This document shows, in pieces, positions 60,701-64,000 of a stretch of DNA of 64,000 nt (within the stretch, counting starts at the first letter, position 1; every line of letters begins with the position of its first letter). The translations under genes and the position numbers were made by a program. This stretch comes from Trichoplax adhaerens (lineage: Eukaryota > Placozoa > Uniplacotomia > Trichoplacea > Trichoplacidae). The stretch covers positions 791,190-855,189 of the forward strand of contig NW_002060945.1 in the NCBI RefSeq assembly GCF_000150275.1. Reading direction: 5' to 3'. The notes below the pieces were generated by a model that worked only from the letters and a program-made list of their open reading frames with translations, was not told the origin of the DNA and made no database searches.

Positions 60701-63700
60701 CTTGTTGCACTCAGCTGCTGCAGCTGCAAGTATCCATCCACATCTTCAATTCAAAAATTAAAGGGAAAAGTATGTAAAATGTATTTCAATCCTTTGCCTA
60801 CAAATCTTTTCGCTCTATTTTACAACAAACTATTCTTTAACAATCTTACTCCTGTAACAGTTCTGTAAGGATTATTTACCAAATTTTGTTCGAATCCTTG
60901 GAGTTTTACTTAATAGGTTTAACTTACAATTGTAGCTTCTAGTGTTTTGCATTTGAACAAATGCAGTACACTGGTAGCTTCTACTTTGACGATTATAACA
61001 CATTTTAATTACACAAATTGTACTTTCTCAGTTCTCTCGTTGGGCATGATCTTATCCTCAAATAAAAGTTGTACACCGTTGTATCGTGAGCTATTCTTGG
61101 TCTTATAAAACAATGTAAAATTGGTTTTCGTCTCTGGATTTCTATAATTAAACTAGCTCTCTAGTTGTTTATTATAAGCTTTATTCCAAAAATGGATACT
61201 ACTAATCTCTCGTACACTTACATAAAAGGCAGTTAAAAAGCAAGCAATCACCTGCCTAAGAAGCTATAATTAACAATCTAGCAACCCTATCACTTATATA
61301 GATAGAGATCTACTAGCACAGTAGTCTACATGCTTCTATTACGATGTAGTTGAACCATGATAATTAGATTGAATCAACAGGCTCTTATTTTAAAATTGTA
61401 AATCAAACTTATCGTCCTTTTGTACTCCAGAAAGTACAAATCAAAACTGAGGTATAAGAATAATAATTCCTGGACTATAGCTGTTCATAATAAGTAACTT
61501 GAATATATATTTCCAATTTAGTTTATAACCCTTGCCTTTACCGCTACAAAAAGGTGAAAATTATTAGTGACGAGTTATCAATTATGATATACTGCCTCAT
61601 ATATAGTACTCAGCAAATTTCGTTAGTCTTTCTTACTGTTACCTAAGAGTAGACGAAATTTCGGTTTAGTTCAGCGGCTATCTCAATGCATATAATGATT
61701 TAAAGGAATGATTAAGTAACGTAGCAGGATTTAGGTGTAAGAGAAGGTTATCAATAAAATAGATGATTAGTTATAAATTGTGATTATATTACATAATGCT
61801 CAAGCTTAGCTTACTATTAGTCTTCTATTGCTATCTGAAAGAAACTTTATAAGTGCAAGAATATTTCGACTTGATATTCTGCTACTAAACTGACTAGTAT
61901 CGGTTGCTTAGGTGGCACATACATATATAATAGCGAAAACTTTTATCGAGTAGAGAGTTCAGTAAAGCGGTTGGTTATCATATTGACAGTATACTAATAA
62001 TATGGACAATAATTATCGTAGAGGAGTTAAGTAAATCTAACAGTTTCAGCTTGTGATAAATTAATTAATAGTATAAACAAAGAAATTATCGGAAATTTGC
62101 ACATTGTATCAAAATTATTCCTAGTATATTAATAAAAACCAACAAATTTATAAATTGAGTTTATAAATCTTCAACTTTGCTTATAATTTTCTATTCTATT
62201 CAGTATCCGTCGCACCACTAAAATGGTCATTGATGAATAATGGAAAATTCTGTATGGTGTAAGTAGTTATAGCAAATACTAACGATGCTATTAAAACGAA
62301 ACGTAAAATCTCTAATTATCAAAATTATGTTATCAGTACACGGATGATTAACTAGTCATAAGTCAAATCTATCTCGCTATGAGATATTATGAAATCTAGC
62401 TGGTATACGGGTATATGATATGAAATAATAATGATGTCATTACTATACGGTATAACAATAAAATAAGCGAGTCTGGTTCAAAATTGTCAGCAATCAGTTG
62501 CTTTAATATAACATTTAATGATAATTTTCTATTTTAATTTACGCATAGTGATATGTATGCTTTTGAGAATTAAGCTATATGTTTCATTAACTTTGTAGAG
62601 CGCAATGGGATAGACAAAATTAAAAATTTAATTTTCTTCTAGTTTTAGACAGAGAAACAAATATACTAACTGCACCATCTGTACGTATACGATAATACGC
62701 ATCGAGTAGATTAAAAAATAATTAATTACGATTTTTCTCTTTTATATTCTCTAAAAAAGTGAAAATGATATCACAATGAAAATTAATTAAAAAGCTTTTA
62801 GTAAATAATATTAGTTACGTTGCTGAAGGATAGAATAGAAAAGAATTATATTGCATTTCGTTTCAATACGATTCCCAAATGCTAACCTTAGTTACGATAA
62901 TAACATAGCTATCCTCAAATCTCTTCATTGATAGAGGACGGAATGGTAATTTAAATAACAAGAAATTAACAACATTTATGGGAAATGATTCATTTCAAAT
63001 AATAGCGCTATTGTATAATAAAACTAACATATCAAGCTTCAATATAGATAGTATGAACTGAAACCACCGTTATGATAAAGCAAAATCGATTACCTACATA
63101 ATAATCAAAGCAATCGAAAGCAAAAAGAAATATTCATTTTTATTTAATCCGCTATTGTCCTAATGTGATATTCTTAGAATCGATTTCGCGTATTACATTT
63201 CAATAACGGTTAACTTATAAAATCGGTTCTCTTACCAACTTCTTGAAGTCATCTCGTCTTTCTGCACGATTCGATCTGTACATTTGATATCAGCATACAC
63301 GTATGTAGATGTGAAACTACGTATAATGTGGCTGAAGAACGAAAAAATATAAATTGTACCTTAAATACAATTTTTTCTAACACTTAAACTCTTTCGGGAA
63401 AACTCCCTATAAAACTCCCTATAAAATTGTTTAGGCAAACATTAATCAATCTTGAATTTTAATTAGTGAATAATTGTACATAATTCTCCGGATTATTCGC
63501 CTATTTCATTCTACCATAGCATTGTTTTCATTATATCTATAGAATTTCGTATTTAATAAAAATTTTATCTAATTAACTTTTTGACAAATGGAAATTGTTA
63601 GTCTAACCTTTTCTTTCAGTTAAATTCTGTAAAATTTTGTTTTTTGAGGCTTAAAAGTCTACTTCTTAAACTGGTCTTCTTGGAATTATTATACATTATC

Positions 63701-64000
63701 GTTAGCTTAAAAGGTTACTAAATAAGATAATTACGAATTTTATGACGCCTACATACGTGGTGGTGATACAAACTAAATTATGAAATTATGGCAATGCCAA
63801 CAATAATATAAAAGCAACTGTATTAATTTCATTACATCAAGTTATTGAAAGATACTATCTAAATTTATTCTGGCAATTGTTTACTTTTCTTGACTTTATT
63901 AAGTTATTTGTTCTTAATTACGACAATTATTCGTCTTTGGTATTGTCATGGTACTGCGTTACCAATTAAATAGTTATTGATTTGTGAATAATGAATACCT
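57732..64000. other. AT-rich non-coding region, no convincing gene
   Basis: About 6.3 kb. Contains the dispersed repeat at 58512-58790 and a small CpG-rich open stretch at about 59340-59550 that could be an exon or relic. The rest shows only short AT-rich frames without domains or splice-consistent chains on either strand. Confidence 0.5.
58512..58790. repeat. Dispersed direct repeat, copy 2
   Basis: Diverged copy of 51406-51670 in the same orientation, located about 0.8 kb on the 5' side of the intact ATPase-TOPRIM gene. See copy 1 for shared blocks. Confidence 0.75.

Overview
The window is eukaryotic and metazoan. It is AT-rich, most genes are cut by many small GT-AG introns (about 50-400 bp), and it carries animal families: an EGF/IgGFc-binding/SRCR/TSP1 surface protein, two DHX36-type DEAH helicases, a DNAJC28 co-chaperone and an MBD2/3-like NuRD protein. 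Compact genes, short introns and this gene mix suggest an early-branching animal, most likely a placozoan (Trichoplax-like). That assignment is inference from style.

Layout. 1-0.83 kb: a 320-bp tandem duplication. 1.2-14.0 kb (+): a large modular extracellular protein entered in mid-gene, with 13 EGF-like repeats, three IgGFc-binding modules that each carry a MopE-like Asp-rich metal-binding motif and CGN repeats, then SRCR, TSP1, a Thr/Pro stalk and a hydrophobic tail. 16.2-22.9 and 24.3-30.7 kb (+): tandem DHX36 paralogues with nearly identical intron positions; only the second keeps the RGG and G-quadruplex-binding N-terminus. 30.8-32.4 kb (-): DNAJC28. 33-38 kb: fold-back repeats, a poorly recognised C2-like gene and a ~123-bp tandem array. 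38.2-41.0 kb (+): an MBD2/3-like gene whose C-terminal NuRD-binding half is clear but whose methyl-CpG-binding domain is not visible.

41.9-57.7 kb (-) is the most unusual part: four copies, at different stages of decay, of one gene family. The intact member (53277-57731) is an intronless 1484-aa ORF joining four tandem Ulp1/C48-like cysteine-protease domains to an ABC-type (AAA15/OLD-like) ATPase and a C-terminal TOPRIM/DUF4435-like nuclease. The ATPase-TOPRIM half has the layout of bacterial OLD and PARIS (AriA/AriB) anti-phage systems. I infer a eukaryotic immune or genome-conflict ATPase-nuclease with added, partly degenerate, deubiquitinase/deSUMOylase-like sensors. The other copies are a full-length-derived pseudogene (41.9-45.0 kb), a protease-less copy with one in-frame stop (47.4-49.8 kb) and a short relic (51.9-52.7 kb).

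57.7-64 kb is AT-rich with no convincing gene. No rRNA, tRNA, CRISPR or prokaryotic operon structure was seen. Splice sites were placed by eye from consensus, phase consistency and paralogue comparison.
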